A DNA stretch of 64,000 nt from Candidatus Homeothermus arabinoxylanisolvens (GTDB taxonomy: Bacteria > Bacteroidota > Bacteroidia > Bacteroidales > Muribaculaceae), in assembly GCA_001689405.1 (NCBI GenBank), contig LUJO01000012.1, positions 692-64,691 of the forward strand. Direction: 5' to 3'. The notes beneath the pieces were generated by a model. It was not told where the DNA came from, made no database searches, and was given only the letters and a program-made list of their open reading frames with translations. A program made the position numbers and the translations under genes. Of the stretch, positions 63,700-64,000 are shown piece by piece (within the stretch, counting starts at the first letter, position 1; the number at the start of each line of letters is the position of its first letter).

Positions 63700-63729
63700 A
63701 AGCTGACCACATAGTGATCAGCTTTTTTT
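63700..63729 (+). terminator. Terminator after the small lipoprotein gene
   Basis: AAGCTGA (63700-63706) pairs with TCAGCTT (63718-63724), with an inner CAC/GTG stem, and is followed by a run of T. Confidence 0.85.
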
Positions 63730-63737
63730 ATGCCCCT

Positions 63738-63820
63738 ATTAGACCCATTAGCCTAATTAGACTGGACTAATACCTAATGCCTAAAGACTAATGACTAATG
63801 ACTAACGACTAATGACTAAC
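63738..63820. repeat. GACTAAT heptamer-like repeats
   Basis: The stretch has irregular TTAGAC/GCCTAATTAG words, then near-tandem 7-base units (GACTAAT, GACTAAT, GACTAAC, GACTAAT, GACTAAC) at about 63785-63820. The stop codon of the gene cut by the window end lies inside it. Confidence 0.7.
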
Positions 63821-64000
63821 ACCGTACCATCATCCCCTATACACACTTTGCCGCGCTTTGCCAGCCGCCGCACACACTCTATGACATCCTCGCGACGCCC
63901 CGACGATTCTCTGACAAGATAATCCACGGTACGCGGACCCTGCGACACCATATACATCACCGAAGCCTCAAGCGCTTCACGGCTTAGGCTGTTGAGCCTC
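63802..64000 (-). CDS. C-terminal end of an unrecognised protein (cut by window edge)
   Basis: The minus strand is open from the window edge to a TAG at 63804-63802, giving 65 residues. The sequence (EALEASVMYMVSQGPRTVDY, then REDVIECVRRLAKRGKVCIG) has the helix-helix-wing look of a winged helix. The last residues (VLVISR) are encoded by the heptamer repeats. The family cannot be told from this piece; a DprA-like C-terminal winged helix is one possibility. Confidence 0.5.
   Translation of the reverse strand, partial: RLNSLSREALEASVMYMVSQGPRTVDYLVRESSGRREDVIECVRRLAKRGKVCIGDDGTVLVISR

Noticed and set aside
63738..63820. CRISPR-like repeats
   Set aside because: Units are only about 7 bases, irregular and without spacers; no cas genes are present.

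Overview
This window looks like chromosomal DNA of a Bacteroidales species, most likely a Muribaculaceae member or close relative; the genus cannot be fixed from the sequence. Several starts are preceded by the Bacteroidota promoter form (TTTG, about 19-22 bases, TAnnTTTG), and Shine-Dalgarno sequences are scarce. The genes fit the same group: DUF6242 lipoprotein, PorG-like/UppS/BamA/OmpH/OmpH/MurI order, three-domain IspG, glycine-lipid acyltransferases GlsA/GlsB, PG0541-type pump partner, and an NfnAB-like pair.

Layout. 1-1.7 kb: start of a DUF4062 protein cut by the window edge, and an overlapping HipA-like kinase/DUF3037 pair. 1.7-9.4 kb: a minus-strand glycerol-3-phosphate operon (glpA, glpB, glpC, glpT, HAD-IIA phosphatase, exported beta-propeller), with glpR divergent at 9.7 kb and palindromic candidate operators between. 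10.5-13.6 kb: prmC-recX-comF coupled by ATGA overlaps, with ribD divergent. 13.7-21.5 kb: envelope assembly (DUF6242 lipoprotein, PorG-like barrel, uppS, bamA, two Skp/OmpH chaperones, murI). 21.6-29.0 kb: tolC-adaptor-RND pump operon that continues into a PG0541-type protein and a TrpB2-type tryptophan synthase. 29.1-36.0 kb: ilvA, pyrE, an SRPBCC protein, argH, a degenerate Rieske-like lipoprotein, tRNA-Leu(TAA), and nfnB/nfnA. 36.1-38.5 kb: a Type II restriction-modification system (methyltransferase; divergent controller protein plus MvaI/BcnI-family endonuclease) with dense symmetric sites in the shared intergenic region. 38.6-41.8 kb: SPOR lipoprotein, YfcE-type phosphoesterase, six-hairpin glycosidase-like lipoprotein.

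41.8-51.7 kb is the most unusual region: an Rhs/YD-repeat polymorphic toxin locus. A 2029-residue Rhs protein ends in a JAB-type toxin domain and is followed by a candidate immunity gene. Next comes a displaced cassette carrying a 679-bp copy of the Rhs core joined to a different, HExxH metallopeptidase-like tip, then a candidate immunity lipoprotein and small AT-rich ORFs. Upstream lies a secreted protein with a C-terminal sorting-like domain. The arrangement suggests toxin-tip exchange by recombination.

52-64 kb: obgE-pgeF-ECF sigma-membrane protein; on the other strand ispG, purE, a PAP2-like membrane protein, rpoN and glsB/glsA; then a SulP transporter, a tiny abundant-type lipoprotein with its own promoter and terminator, heptamer-like repeats, and a gene cut by the window end.
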